Source of the DNA: Gammaproteobacteria bacterium
GTDB lineage: Bacteria; Pseudomonadota; Gammaproteobacteria; Pseudomonadales; Azotimanducaceae
Direction: 5' to 3'
DNA length: 44,108 nt
NCBI GenBank assembly: GCA_003248125.1
Contig: QJXZ01000219.1
Span: forward strand, 1 to 44,108
The stretch's first letter is position 1; each line of letters starts with the position of its first letter. The notes beneath the pieces are model-generated. The model saw nothing but the letters and a program-made list of their open reading frames with translations. It was not told the DNA's origin and made no database searches. Of the stretch, positions 15,756-24,716 are shown one piece after another. A program made the position numbers and the translations under genes.

Positions 15756-17414
15756 TCATGCCCCGCCGGCCTCGATCAGCTCCGCGGCGTACTCGCGCGT
15801 CTTGCGGGTGATCTCACGGCCGCCGAGCATGCGGGCCAGCTCTTCGATGCGCTCCGTGCCGGATAGCGGCTCGAGAATCGTTTCGCCCGCGTCGGTCTTG
15901 CCGACGCGGACGTGGTGATTGCCGATAGCGGCCACCTGCGGTGCGTGAGTGACACAAAGCACCTGCGTGTGACGACTCAAGCCTTTGAGGAGGCGACCAA
16001 CCACGTCTGCCGTGGTGCCGCCGATGCCGACGTCGGCCTCGTCGAGCACCAGCGCAGGCAGCCGTGCCTTCTCGGCAGCCACCACGTCGATGGCGAGACT
16101 GATGCGCGAACGCTCGCCGCCCGAGGCGATGTCTTTGAGCGACGCCGAGGGCGATTTCGGATTCGTTCGAACTCGGAAATCGATGGCGTCGATGCCGGAC
16201 GCCGATTCGGTGTCCGTGAATGCGATCTCGAGTGCGCCGCCCTTGATACCGAGTTCTCGCATGACTTCGCTGACGCCGCGTGCGAACGGTTTGGCCGCCT
16301 TGTGACGGGTCTCGGATAGGGTGCGCGCGAGCGTTGCGTAGCGCTTTGCTGCATCGTCGACTGCCTTGGTGAGGGTGGTGAGCGACGTTTCGTCGGCAGC
16401 CAAGCCGTCGAGCTCGGCAATGAGCGCGCGGGCGTGTGCCGGTAGGTCTTCGGGCCGCACACGATGCTTGCGGGCGAGATCGGTCATCAAATCCAGCCGC
16501 CGCTCCAGCGCCGTGAGTGCCTCCGGTTCTTCCTCCAAGGAATCGGCGTAGCGACGTAGTTCCGTACCCGCCTCGTCGAGGTGCGCAAGCGCAGTGCGCA
16601 GCAGATCGCGCACCGCTGCGAGCTGCTCGGCCTCGTCGTCGATGCCCTCGAGTAAGCGCAACGCGGCAGCCGGATCGCTACTGCTGTCCTCCGACTCGCC
16701 GCTCAGTATCGATACCGCCTGCGCGACTTTGTCGCGGGTCTCGGCGAGATGCGCGAGGCGCCGGAAGCGCGCGTGCGCGGCTTCGTATTCGCCGTCGTCG
16801 AGGTTCGCTTCGGAGAGCTCGGTGACTTGGTAGTCGAGCAGCGTTCGGCGATCGCGGGTGGCGGTGGTGCGCGCGCGGGTCTCAGCAAGGGTGTGCTTGG
16901 CGCTTTCCCACGCGCGGAAAGCGTTGCTGACCGCAGCGCGCGCGGGCAAGGCGCCGGCATAGTCGTCCAGCAGCTCGAGCTGCGCCGGACGATTCAACAA
17001 GAGCTGATGCTCGTTCTGGGCGTGGATGTCGATGACCGAGTGGGTCAGGGTGGCAAGGTCGGCGAGGTTGACCGGCGTACCGTTGATGAATGCCCGCGAG
17101 CGACCGTCGCGGCCGACGACACGGCGCAACAGGCAGCGATCGGCGGCATCAGCATCGACGAGACCGCGATCGATCAGGAATCCCGCCGCCTCGCTGCCGT
17201 CGCGCAGCTCGAGCTCGGCAGTCACTTCGATGCGATCGGCGCCGTCGCGAATGTGCCCGGTGTTGGCTCGATCACCCATCACCAGGCCGAGTGCCGCGAG
17301 CAGTATGGTCTTGCCCGCACCGGATTCACCGGTCAACACGGTCAGCCCGGGCTCGAAGTCGAGTTGCACTTCGCGCACCAGGGCAAAGTCCCGCACGGTC
17401 AGGTGCCGTAGCAT
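15756..17414 (-). CDS. recN: DNA repair ATPase RecN
   Basis: The product is 552 aa from the ATG at 17414, which gives the family start MLRHLTVRDFALV; an ATG at 17444 would add ten residues. The Walker A motif is GESGAGKT (commonly GETGAGKS). An ABC signature appears as ASGGERSRISLA, with Walker B at LPALVLDEADVGIGG. A long coiled-coil middle (about residues 150-370) is typical of SMC-like proteins. RecN helps repair double-strand breaks in the cytoplasm. No LexA box (CTGT-N8-ACAG) was seen in the short gap to hrcA, so SOS control is not supported here. Confidence 0.93.
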   Translation of the reverse strand: MLRHLTVRDFALVREVQLDFEPGLTVLTGESGAGKTILLAALGLVMGDRANTGHIRDGADRIEVTAELELRDGSEAAGFLIDRGLVDADAADRCLLRRVVGRDGRSRAFINGTPVNLADLATLTHSVIDIHAQNEHQLLLNRPAQLELLDDYAGALPARAAVSNAFRAWESAKHTLAETRARTTATRDRRTLLDYQVTELSEANLDDGEYEAAHARFRRLAHLAETRDKVAQAVSILSGESEDSSSDPAAALRLLEGIDDEAEQLAAVRDLLRTALAHLDEAGTELRRYADSLEEEPEALTALERRLDLMTDLARKHRVRPEDLPAHARALIAELDGLAADETSLTTLTKAVDDAAKRYATLARTLSETRHKAAKPFARGVSEVMRELGIKGGALEIAFTDTESASGIDAIDFRVRTNPKSPSASLKDIASGGERSRISLAIDVVAAEKARLPALVLDEADVGIGGTTADVVGRLLKGLSRHTQVLCVTHAPQVAAIGNHHVRVGKTDAGETILEPLSGTERIEELARMLGGREITRKTREYAAELIEAGGA

Positions 17415-17503
17415 CGAGTTGGATTCGTCGAACTTTCGTGCCATTTTAGGTGTCGATCTCGATACCGGTAAACGTGTTCAGCGAACCGCGGAGCGGCTAG
17501 ATC

Positions 17504-18559
17504 GTGAAGAAGCAGCCGATGCCCGACGACGGCGTGAGCGAGCGCGCCCAGCAGCTCTTCAAGCTGCTGGTGGAGCGCTATTTGCTGGACGGGTCACCGG
17601 TGGCATCGAAGATCCTCGCTCATCAGCCGGGTGTCGAAGTGAGCCCGGCAACCGTGCGTAACATCATGGCCGATCTCGAGGCACGGGGTCTCGTGCAGTC
17701 GCCGCATACCTCGGCCGGCAAGGTGCCGACCACGATCGGCTTGCGGTTCTTCGTCGACAGTCTGCTGTCGGTGCAGCCCATCGATCATGCGAGCCTCAGA
17801 GTGCTCGAAAGCGAGCTGAACCCAGATCTCGCACCGACCCGGCTCGTCGAGCAAGCGTCGGCGCTGCTGTCCGGCATTACCCAGATGGCCGGGCTCGTGA
17901 CGCTGCCGAAGGCCGACCGCGCTTCGCTGCGGCACGTGGAATTCCTACCGCTGTCCGGATGCCGCGTGTTGGTCATCCTGGTGCTGAACGAACGCGAAGT
18001 GCAGAACCGTGTGATTCGCACCGAGCGCGAGTACAGCGAAGCCGAACTGATCAGGGCGGCCAATTTCTTGAACCGCCAGTTCGCCGGCCGTTCGCTGCTC
18101 CGGGTGCGCGATGCGCTGATCGACAGCATGCGGTTGGACAAGGAACGGATGGACGAGCTCATGCAGCTGACCATCGATGTCGCTAGCAAGGCATTCGGCA
18201 TGGCGCAGGACGACTCCGACACCGACTTCGTCGTCAGCGGCGAAGCCAACCTGCTCGGCACGCAGCCGGATGTCGAGTTGTTGCAGCAGCTGTTCGACGC
18301 GTTTGCGCAAAAGCGCGACATCTTGCACTTGCTCGATCGTTGCGTGGCGACCGATGGCGTGCATCTGTTCATCGGCCGGGAATCGGGCTATCGGCTACTC
18401 GACGATTTCAGTTTGGTCACCGCACCCTACCGCGTGAAGGGTCGCGTCGCGGGTGTGCTCGGCGTGATCGGACCCACGCGCATGGCCTATCAGCGTGTGA
18501 TTCCAGTGGTGGACGTCACCGCGCGGGTGCTCGGGGCCGCGTTGGAAAGCAACGACTGA
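17504..18559 (+). CDS. hrcA: Heat-inducible transcription repressor HrcA
   Basis: The product is 351 aa from a GTG at 17504 with GAGCGG seven bases upstream; an ATG at 17519 is an in-frame alternative. Residues about 10-75 form the winged-helix domain (ERYLLDGSPVASKILA, VSPATVRNIMADLEARG, SPHTSAGKVPT), which matches HrcA well. The C-terminal GAF-like region ends with VIGPTRMAYQRVIPVVD, a family hallmark. HrcA represses chaperone genes through CIRCE operators and is stabilised by GroEL. No CIRCE was found upstream of grpE or dnaK, so its target is probably elsewhere, for example groESL. Confidence 0.95.
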   Translation: MKKQPMPDDGVSERAQQLFKLLVERYLLDGSPVASKILAHQPGVEVSPATVRNIMADLEARGLVQSPHTSAGKVPTTIGLRFFVDSLLSVQPIDHASLRVLESELNPDLAPTRLVEQASALLSGITQMAGLVTLPKADRASLRHVEFLPLSGCRVLVILVLNEREVQNRVIRTEREYSEAELIRAANFLNRQFAGRSLLRVRDALIDSMRLDKERMDELMQLTIDVASKAFGMAQDDSDTDFVVSGEANLLGTQPDVELLQQLFDAFAQKRDILHLLDRCVATDGVHLFIGRESGYRLLDDFSLVTAPYRVKGRVAGVLGVIGPTRMAYQRVIPVVDVTARVLGAALESND

Positions 18560-18599
18560 TCGTCGACCACCACCAAGTTCGGCGGGCGGAGGGGGTGTG

Positions 18600-19112
18600 A
18601 TGACCATCGAAGAACTGGGCGCGTTGGGCGAGTTCGTCAGTGCGATCGCCGTGGTCGCGACCCTTGCCTATCTTGCCGTACAGGTGCGCCAGAACACGCA
18701 TTCGCTGGAAGCGGCGCAGCGGCTCGCGCTGTCGCAGACCTATCAACTGCGGGCCGATGCCCTGCAGGCCATGACCGTGCAAGCGGCCGCATCACCGATC
18801 GGCACGGTGATCGTCAAGCTGACCGAAGCGGGCTATCCGCAGAACGTCGATGCGCTCGATGCCCTCACGGCCGAGGAACGCGGCCGTTTTCGGCTGTGGC
18901 AGATCGCCCAGCAGACTCACTGGGACAACATGCACTTCCAATATCAGCAGGGCTTCCTGGACGAGGAGTACTACCGCGACGCGTTCGCCGAACGGGTGGT
19001 GCGGCTGTATCCGACGTGGAAGGCGCTGGGCTTGACGGGTGGCCGCGCGAGCTTCTTCGCCGAGCTCGAGCGTTTGCAGCAGGCGACGGAGGCAAGCGAC
19101 TCGCGTTCTTGA
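18600..19112 (+). CDS. Small membrane-anchored protein of unknown function
   Basis: The product is 170 aa from the ATG at 18600, just after a strong GGAGGGGG; a GTG at 18597 is in frame but too close to it. The N-terminus holds one membrane helix (about residues 9-28, FVSAIAVVATLAYLAVQV) followed by RQNTHSLEAAQRLALS. The rest is helical and rich in aromatic residues (FRLWQIAQQTHWDNMHFQYQ). Proteins of this shape are common and uncharacterised in marine Gammaproteobacteria. It separates hrcA from grpE, and its 3' end lies just before the grpE heat-shock promoter. Confidence 0.82.
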   Translation: MTIEELGALGEFVSAIAVVATLAYLAVQVRQNTHSLEAAQRLALSQTYQLRADALQAMTVQAAASPIGTVIVKLTEAGYPQNVDALDALTAEERGRFRLWQIAQQTHWDNMHFQYQQGFLDEEYYRDAFAERVVRLYPTWKALGLTGGRASFFAELERLQQATEASDSRS

Positions 19113-19129
19113 GTCCGCGCGCCGGGTCG

Positions 19130-19157
19130 GTTGCAATCGAGGTGACGGGCCCCATAT
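19130..19157 (+). promoter_or_regulatory. Sigma-32 heat-shock promoter for grpE
   Basis: A -35 box GTTGCAA (19130-19136), a 13-base spacer and a -10 box CCCCATAT (19150-19157) match the sigma-32 consensus CTTGAA-N13-15-CCCCAT-T. The grpE start lies 38 bases downstream. Confidence 0.65.
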
Positions 19158-19194
19158 TGGCCGTTCCGAGCTTTCATGGGGTGTTGCGAGCGTC

Positions 19195-19779
19195 ATGGTC
19201 GATGACAAGAACGCACCGCGCGAAGACGCAGCCGAGGGCGGTGACGGTGCCCCGGCCCTGGAGGGGCCGACCGTTGGCGCCCTGGAGGCGCAGCTGGCCG
19301 AGGCGCGCGAATCGATAGAAAACCTCAAAGATCAAGCACTTAGGGCGAAGGCAGAGGCCGAAAATACGCGCCGTCGAGCGGCCCGCGACGTGGAAGCGGC
19401 GCACAAGTTCGCGCTCGAGCGCTTTGCCGCCGACCTGTTGCCCGTGGTCGACAGCTTGGAGCGGGCGGTGGACGCCGGCGCGGCCGAGGACGCCAACATC
19501 GGCGCCATCGCCGAAGGGGTGGGCCTATCGCTCAAGCTGTTCCTCGACACGCTCGCCAAATCCGGCATCGAGCGCATCGATCCGGTCGGTACGCCGTTCG
19601 ATCCGCAGTTCCATCAGGCCATGTCGATGGTCGAGAGCGACAGCGCCGAACCGGGATCGGTGCTGAGCGTGCTGCAGCGCGGCTATACGTTGCATGGCCG
19701 GCTGGTGCGGCCCGCCATGGTGATCGTCGCGAAGGCGGCGCCAAAGACCGCCGAGCAGGATGGCGACGAGACAGGCTAA
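19195..19779 (+). CDS. grpE: Nucleotide exchange factor GrpE
   Basis: The product is 194 aa from the ATG at 19195; the frame is open upstream, but the sequence there is not GrpE-like and lies across the heat-shock promoter. The acidic N-terminus leads into a long coiled coil (about residues 25-85, ENLKDQALRAKAEAENTRRR). The beta domain follows, with the family motif GTPFDPQFHQAMSMVES and RPAMVIVAKA. GrpE is a dimer that releases ADP from DnaK. The gene lies 96 bp before dnaK, each with its own sigma-32-like promoter. Confidence 0.95.
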   Translation: MVDDKNAPREDAAEGGDGAPALEGPTVGALEAQLAEARESIENLKDQALRAKAEAENTRRRAARDVEAAHKFALERFAADLLPVVDSLERAVDAGAAEDANIGAIAEGVGLSLKLFLDTLAKSGIERIDPVGTPFDPQFHQAMSMVESDSAEPGSVLSVLQRGYTLHGRLVRPAMVIVAKAAPKTAEQDGDETG

Positions 19780-19792
19780 ACGCGGCAGCGCG

Positions 19793-19820
19793 CTTGAATT
19801 CTCGCGGCGCGGGCCAATAT
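19793..19820 (+). promoter_or_regulatory. Sigma-32-like promoter for dnaK
   Basis: CTTGAA (19793-19798) is a perfect -35 core. After 14 bases, GCCAATAT (19813-19820) matches the CCCCATNT -10 at about six of eight positions. It lies 56 bases before dnaK. Confidence 0.55.
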
Positions 19821-19875
19821 TCCGAATGTGTTGAAACGGCCGGGCAGCCCCGGCAATCACGGAGAATCAACGGTC

Positions 19876-21801
19876 ATGGGCAAGATCATCGGCATCGACC
19901 TCGGCACCACGAACTCGTGCGTCGCCGTTCTGGAAGGCAAAGAGCCGAAAGTCATCGAAAACTCCGAGGGCGATCGCACGACGCCTTCCATCATCGCCTA
20001 CACGGAGGATGGTGAGATCCTCGTCGGGCAGTCGGCCAAGCGTCAGGCGGTCACCAACCCGAAGAACACCTTGTTTGCGGTCAAACGGCTGATTGGTCGC
20101 CGCTTCAAAGACGACGTGGTGCAAAAGGACATCAAGATGGTGCCCTACCAAATCGTCGAAGCGGGCAATGGCGATGCATGGATCGGCATCAAGGGCGAAA
20201 AGCTCGCGCCGCCGCAAGTATCGGCGGAGGTGCTGAAGAAAATGAAGAAGACTGCCGAGGACTATCTCGGCGAAACGATCACCGAGGCTGTGATCACGGT
20301 GCCTGCGTACTTCGACGACTCCCAGCGTCAAGCCACCAAGGACGCCGGCCGCATTGCCGGTCTCGACGTCAAGCGAATCATCAACGAACCGACCGCGGCT
20401 GCCCTTGCTTACGGCATGGACAAGCAGCGCGGCGACGCGAAGATCGCGGTCTACGACTTGGGCGGCGGAACCTTCGACATCTCGATCATCGAGATCGCCG
20501 ATGTCGACGGCGAAAAGCAATTCGAAGTGTTGTCCACCAATGGCGATACGTTCCTCGGCGGCGAAGACTTCGACAAGGCATTGATCGACTATCTCGCCGA
20601 CGAATTCAAGAAGTCGCAGGGTATGGACCTGCGTGGCGATCCGCTCGCCATGCAGCGCCTGAAAGAAGGCGCCGAGAAAGCCAAGATCGAGCTCTCTTCG
20701 AGCCAACAGACCGAAGTGAACCTGCCCTACGTCACAGCCGACGCGAGCGGGCCGAAGCATCTCGTGCAGAAGATCACGCGCGCCAAACTCGAGTCGTTGG
20801 TGGAAGGTCTGGTGGATCGCACTGTCGGTCCATGCCGCACTGCACTGGACGACGCTGGGCTAAAAGTGTCCGACATCGACGACGTAATCTTGGTCGGTGG
20901 TCAGACACGCATGCCGATGGTGCAGACCAAAGTGAAGGAAATCTTCGGTAAGGAGCCGCGCAAAGACGTCAATCCCGACGAAGCGGTGGCGATGGGCGCT
21001 GCGATCCAGGCTGCAGTGTTGTCGGGTGACGTCAAGGACGTGTTGCTGCTCGACGTTACGCCGCTATCGCTCGGCATCGAGACATTGGGTGGCGTGATGA
21101 GTGTGCTGATCGAGAAGAACACGACCATCCCGACCAAGAAGCAGCAGGTGTTCTCGACCGCCGATGACAATCAAACGGCCGTGACGATCCACGTGTTGCA
21201 GGGCGAGCGCAAGCAAGCATCGCAGAACAAGTCGCTTGGTCGATTCGATCTCGCCGACATTCCGCCTGCGCCGCGCGGCATGCCGCAGATCGAGGTGAGC
21301 TTCGACATCGACGCCAACGGCATCTTGCATGTGTCGGCAAAAGACAAGGCGACCGGCAAGGAGCAATCGATCGTCATCAAGGCGTCGAGCGGTTTGTCGG
21401 AAGGCGAAATCGACAAGATGGTGAAGGACGCCGAAGCGCACTCCGAGGAGGATCGTCGATTCGAAGAAATGGTGAACCTCCGTAACCAGGCCGATGGTCT
21501 AGTGCACGCGGCACGCAAAGCCGTGAAAGATGCCGGCGACAAGGCGACGCAGGACGAAAAGGACAAGATCGAGGCGGCCGCGAAGGCGCTCGAGGAGGCC
21601 ATCAAGGGCGGCGACAAGGACGACATCACCAAGAAGATGGAATCGTTGAGCGAAGCATCGGCGGCGCTCGCGCAGAAGATGTACGCCGAGCAGGCGCAGG
21701 CGGCGGGTACCGATGGCGGCGCCGACGGCGGTCAAGCCAAGGTCGACCCGGGTGCGGTGGATGCCGAGTTCGAGGAAGTGAAAGACGAGGACAAGAAGTA
21801 G
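19876..21801 (+). CDS. dnaK: Molecular chaperone DnaK (Hsp70)
   Basis: The product is 641 aa from the ATG at 19876 (GGAG 11 bases upstream); a frame extension to 19828 adds a non-homologous leader. Residues 5-14 give the phosphate loop [23 protein letters not shown] and [10 protein letters not shown] are the other nucleotide-site motifs. The linker [14 protein letters not shown] joins the ATPase and substrate domains. The tail [11 protein letters not shown] resembles the usual EEVKDKK end. DnaK folds and protects cytoplasmic proteins with DnaJ and GrpE. A GC-rich hairpin (19839-19854) sits in the leader ahead of the ribosome-binding site. Confidence 0.97.
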   Translation: MGKIIGIDLGTTNSCVAVLEGKEPKVIENSEGDRTTPSIIAYTEDGEILVGQSAKRQAVTNPKNTLFAVKRLIGRRFKDDVVQKDIKMVPYQIVEAGNGDAWIGIKGEKLAPPQVSAEVLKKMKKTAEDYLGETITEAVITVPAYFDDSQRQATKDAGRIAGLDVKRIINEPTAAALAYGMDKQRGDAKIAVYDLGGGTFDISIIEIADVDGEKQFEVLSTNGDTFLGGEDFDKALIDYLADEFKKSQGMDLRGDPLAMQRLKEGAEKAKIELSSSQQTEVNLPYVTADASGPKHLVQKITRAKLESLVEGLVDRTVGPCRTALDDAGLKVSDIDDVILVGGQTRMPMVQTKVKEIFGKEPRKDVNPDEAVAMGAAIQAAVLSGDVKDVLLLDVTPLSLGIETLGGVMSVLIEKNTTIPTKKQQVFSTADDNQTAVTIHVLQGERKQASQNKSLGRFDLADIPPAPRGMPQIEVSFDIDANGILHVSAKDKATGKEQSIVIKASSGLSEGEIDKMVKDAEAHSEEDRRFEEMVNLRNQADGLVHAARKAVKDAGDKATQDEKDKIEAAAKALEEAIKGGDKDDITKKMESLSEASAALAQKMYAEQAQAAGTDGGADGGQAKVDPGAVDAEFEEVKDEDKK

Positions 21802-21822
21802 ACTCGGCGCCGATTGATTGAG

Positions 21823-21853
21823 GGGGCGCCGCACGAGGCGCCCCACGTCTTTT
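21823..21853 (+). terminator. Rho-independent terminator after dnaK
   Basis: GGGGCGCC (21823-21830) pairs perfectly with GGCGCCCC (21837-21844) around a six-base loop, followed by ACGTCTTTT. Position 22 bases after the dnaK stop suggests partial termination before dnaJ. Confidence 0.65.
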
Positions 21854-21881
21854 CGCGAGGCGTCTCTTACTGGCGAGGAGC

Positions 21882-23012
21882 ATGGCGAAACGCGACTACT
21901 ACGAGGTGCTGGGATTGTCCCGGGACGCATCGGAGGCCGACATCAAGAAGGCCTACCGGCGTCTTGCCATGAAGTTTCATCCGGATCGCAATCCCGACGA
22001 TCCCGGTGCCGAAGAGAAATTCAAGGAAGCGACCGAAGCCTACGAAGTTCTCACCGATGCCGAGAAGAAGGAGGCCTACGACCGCTTCGGGCATGCCGGT
22101 ATCGATCCGAACGCCATGGGCGCCGGCCGCGGTTTCTCGGGCACCAGCTTCTCCGACATCTTCAGCGACGTATTCGGCGACATTTTCGGCGCGGGTGGTG
22201 CCGGGCGTAGCTCGGTCGCGCGCGGGGCCGATCTGCGCTACACGCTCGAGCTCGAGCTCGAGAAGGCGGTTTCCGGCTCGACGGTCGAGATTCGCGTGCC
22301 CGTGCTCGGTGCGTGCGAGGAGTGCAGCGGCACGGGGGCCAAGAAAGGCACCACGCCCACCCCCTGTGCGGACTGCGGCGGTGCGGGCCAGATCCGAGTT
22401 TCGCAAGGCTTCTTTTCACTGCAGCAGACCTGCCCCCGTTGTCGTGGCGCCGGTAAGGTCATTCGCGATCCTTGCCGTACCTGCGGCGGTAGCGGTCGCA
22501 CGGAGCGCCGCAAGACGCTGTCCGTGAAGATTCCACCGGGGGTGGATACCGGCGATCGCATTCGCCTAGCCGGTGAGGGTGAGGCTGGATTCAACGGCGG
22601 CCCACCGGGCGACTTGTATGTGCAGGTGGCAGTGCGCGAGCACGCAATCTTTCAGCGCGAAGGCAGCGATTTGTACTGCGAAGTGCCCATCTCGTTTGCC
22701 GACGCAGCGCTCGGCGGCGAGCTCGAGGTGCCCACGCTCGATGGCCGCGTGAAGCTGAAGGTACCCGCCGAGACGCAGACTGGCCGGCTGTTTCGTCTGC
22801 GCGGCAAAGGTGTGAAACCGGTGCGCGGTGGCTCGACTGGGGATCTCTTGTGCCGGGTGGTGGTGGAAACGCCGGTCAAGCTCACCGCCGAGCAGAAAGA
22901 GCTGTTCGAACGCCTGCGGGCGTCGTTGCGACACGGCGGCGGCGGACACTCACCGCGGGAAGCGTCTTGGTTCAAGGGCGTCAAGGATTTCTTCGACGGC
23001 CTGAAGCCCTGA
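21882..23012 (+). CDS. dnaJ: Co-chaperone DnaJ (Hsp40)
   Basis: The product is 376 aa from the ATG at 21882, with GGCGAGGAG upstream. The J domain (residues 1-70) contains HPD in [12 protein letters not shown] Gly/Phe linker follows ([17 protein letters not shown]). Four zinc-binding CXXCXGXG motifs are present: [24 protein letters not shown] and CRTCGGSG. The C-terminal substrate-binding domains end near KDFFDGLKP. DnaJ delivers clients to DnaK and stimulates its ATPase. It is separated from dnaK by a terminator, so its level may be lower. Confidence 0.97.
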   Translation: MAKRDYYEVLGLSRDASEADIKKAYRRLAMKFHPDRNPDDPGAEEKFKEATEAYEVLTDAEKKEAYDRFGHAGIDPNAMGAGRGFSGTSFSDIFSDVFGDIFGAGGAGRSSVARGADLRYTLELELEKAVSGSTVEIRVPVLGACEECSGTGAKKGTTPTPCADCGGAGQIRVSQGFFSLQQTCPRCRGAGKVIRDPCRTCGGSGRTERRKTLSVKIPPGVDTGDRIRLAGEGEAGFNGGPPGDLYVQVAVREHAIFQREGSDLYCEVPISFADAALGGELEVPTLDGRVKLKVPAETQTGRLFRLRGKGVKPVRGGSTGDLLCRVVVETPVKLTAEQKELFERLRASLRHGGGGHSPREASWFKGVKDFFDGLKP

Positions 23013-23030
23013 TCGGCTAGACTCGCGGCC

Positions 23031-23846
23031 ATGGCGGGTTCCGACATTCGTGTGGCGATCACCGGCGCGGCGGGGCGTATGGGCCGCACGCTCGTCGCGA
23101 CGATCGCGGCAACCGATGGCGTTTCATTGACTGCCGCGTTCGAACGGTCGGATTCGGCGGTGTTGGGCGCCGATGCCGGCGAAGTCGCGGGCGTTGGCCG
23201 GCTTGGAGTCGCCATCGGCTGCGAACCGAGCACGGCGATCGACCACTTCGATACGCTCGTCGACTTCAGCGTGCCGGCGGCGACGCTGACCATGGTTGAT
23301 CTCGTTCGCCGCCATGGCCGGCGGTTGGTGATCGGCACAACCGGGTTCGATGCGCGTGGGCGGGGCCAGATCGAAGCGGCGGCGCGCGATGTGCCGATCA
23401 TGATGGCCGCCAACTACGCAGTCGGTGTCAACTTGAGCTTCAAGCTCATCGAGCTCGCCGCGCAGGTGCTCGGTGACGACGTCGACGTGGAGGTGATCGA
23501 GGCGCACCACCGACAGAAGGTGGATGCACCGTCCGGGACCGCGCTGCGCATGGGTGAAATCCTCGCCGAAGCCTTGCACCGTGATTTGGAAACAGATGCC
23601 ATCTATGGCCGGCAAGGGATCACCGGCGCGCGCAATCGCGAGACCATCGGCTTCTCGACCATCCGTGCGGGCGACATCGTGGGTGAACACACCGTGATGT
23701 TCGCCGGCACCGGCGAGCGGTTGGAGATCACCCACCGTGCCTCCAGCCGCGCCAACTTCGCGGGCGGCGCGGTGCGTGCGGTGAAGTGGCTCGCCAGCCG
23801 CCCGCCCGGCCTATACGACATGCAGGACGTGCTCGGTTTCCGCTAG
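23031..23846 (+). CDS. dapB: 4-Hydroxy-tetrahydrodipicolinate reductase
   Basis: The product is 271 aa. The dinucleotide-binding motif is [13 protein letters not shown] near the N-terminus. The DapB signature [15 protein letters not shown] (about residues 157-171) carries the catalytic His pair and Lys. GTTGF and AANYAVGVN are further active-site loops. The enzyme reduces the dipicolinate intermediate with NAD(P)H in lysine and peptidoglycan precursor synthesis. It follows dnaJ by 18 bp, a neighbourhood also seen in other Gammaproteobacteria, where dapB precedes carA. Confidence 0.95.
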   Translation: MAGSDIRVAITGAAGRMGRTLVATIAATDGVSLTAAFERSDSAVLGADAGEVAGVGRLGVAIGCEPSTAIDHFDTLVDFSVPAATLTMVDLVRRHGRRLVIGTTGFDARGRGQIEAAARDVPIMMAANYAVGVNLSFKLIELAAQVLGDDVDVEVIEAHHRQKVDAPSGTALRMGEILAEALHRDLETDAIYGRQGITGARNRETIGFSTIRAGDIVGEHTVMFAGTGERLEITHRASSRANFAGGAVRAVKWLASRPPGLYDMQDVLGFR

Positions 23847-23860
23847 CGCCCTCGGCGCCA

Positions 23861-23922
23861 AACTTTGCCTCGGAGCAACGATCGTGCCCCGGAGCAACGC
23901 CTCGCTACGAGGCAAGGGGCAC
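23861..23922. repeat. REP-end-like sequence and nested hairpin
   Basis: AACTTTGCCTCGGAGC at 23861-23876 is the exact reverse complement of 29996-30011, the right end of the REP-like element before rlmE. Just after it, GTGCCCC (23884-23890) pairs with GGGGCAC (23916-23922) and encloses the inner stem GCCTCG/CGAGGC (23899-23904 with 23908-23913). It lies between the convergent dapB and ppa genes. No T-run follows on either strand, so intrinsic termination is doubtful. Confidence 0.5.
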
Positions 23923-23934
23923 ACTGCGGCTCGC

Positions 23935-24537
23935 TCAGCAGAACTTGGCTTCGTAGTCTTCGATCGCAGCTTGCACGACCGCGAGTGCGTGCTCGTGACC
24001 GTACGTGGCCTCGACCGTCAGCGCCGCCGGCTCATCCGGGATCAGCTTGTAGGTACTGAAGTAGTGACGGAGGCGCTCGATCAGAATGGGCGGCAGCTCG
24101 TCGATGTCCTCGATGGCGCCGTATAAGTAGTCGTTCTCGAGTACGGCGACGATCTTGTCGTCGGCCTCGCCATGATCGATCACGCGCAACCCACCCACGA
24201 CCTTCACGTTCAGGATCACTTCGCTCTTGCTGATCGGGCGTTCGCTGAAGACGCACACATCGAGCGGATCGAGATCGCCGCACGTGGCGCCGGGCGATAG
24301 CTTGCAGACGCGATGGTCGCAATACGTCTGCGGAATGAAGCCGTACAGCACCGGCGGCTGCGAGGACGTGCGCTGCGGGCGGTCGACGCGCAAGTACCCC
24401 GTCGTCTTGTCGACTTCGTACTTCACGAGATCGAAGGGCGTGATCTCGATGTACGCTTGCACGAGCTTCGGGGGGCGACGACCGACCTCGAGTCCGTGCC
24501 ATGGGTGCGGTCGCCAGCGATAGAACGAATCGGCCAT
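23935..24537 (-). CDS. ppa: Inorganic pyrophosphatase, family I
   Basis: The product is 200 aa from the ATG at 24537, the first start with family-like sequence; the frame stays open upstream to 24729 across the carA leader, where it is unlikely to be coding. The metal-binding motif appears as GDLDPLDV, with a second acidic set at [10 protein letters not shown] and the Tyr-Lys pair in [23 protein letters not shown] matches the conserved substrate-binding strand. The enzyme splits pyrophosphate in the cytoplasm. A Cys/His-containing insertion ([16 protein letters not shown]) lies before the motif, unlike E. coli Ppa. The gene is divergent from carA. Confidence 0.88.
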   Translation of the reverse strand: MADSFYRWRPHPWHGLEVGRRPPKLVQAYIEITPFDLVKYEVDKTTGYLRVDRPQRTSSQPPVLYGFIPQTYCDHRVCKLSPGATCGDLDPLDVCVFSERPISKSEVILNVKVVGGLRVIDHGEADDKIVAVLENDYLYGAIEDIDELPPILIERLRHYFSTYKLIPDEPAALTVEATYGHEHALAVVQAAIEDYEAKFC

Positions 24538-24552
24538 GAGCGGCGGTATTCC

Positions 24553-24581
24553 GTGACAGTCTAAGGACACGACACTAGAAT
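24553..24581 (+). promoter_or_regulatory. Sigma-70 promoter for carAB
   Basis: GTGACA (24553-24558) and TAGAAT (24576-24581) are separated by exactly 17 bases. Each matches the consensus at five of six positions. The predicted transcript starts near 24588, leaving a leader of about 130 bases before carA. Confidence 0.6.
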
Positions 24582-24635
24582 ACGCGCCTAGCCTGCGTTC
24601 GACCTCACCGCGCTCTCCTTCGCTCAAGGAGCGGC

Positions 24636-24668
24636 GTGCGATCGAGCGCGGCCATTGCGATGAATTGA
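24636..24668 (+). CDS. Possible leader peptide of the carAB attenuator
   Basis: A ten-codon frame ([10 protein letters not shown] if the GTG is used) follows AAGGAG at 24626-24631 and stops at 24668, six bases before the terminator stem. The spacing between ribosome-binding site and start is short, four bases. The content shows no run of one regulatory amino acid. It is reported because of its place in the leader. Confidence 0.3.
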   Translation: MRSSAAIAMN

Positions 24669-24673
24669 AGACG

Positions 24674-24702
24674 ACGGGTGGGAACCTCCCCCCGTTTTTT
24701 TT
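24674..24702 (+). terminator. Transcription attenuator in the carAB leader
   Basis: ACGGGTGGG pairs with CCCCCCGT through one bulge around a short AACCT loop, followed by eight T residues (24695-24702). It lies 15 bases before the carA ATG. No plus-strand gene ends nearby (dapB stops 828 bases earlier), so it most likely regulates carAB. Confidence 0.7.
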
Positions 24703-24716
24703 ACCGCGGGAAGGCC

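Noticed and set aside
17415-17503. LexA box or CIRCE element between recN and hrcA
   Set aside because: Neither CTGT-N8-ACAG nor a GAGTGC/GCACTC inverted repeat was found.
24674-24702. The T-rich hairpin as a terminator for dapB
   Set aside because: dapB stops 828 bases earlier, and an antisense gene lies between them.
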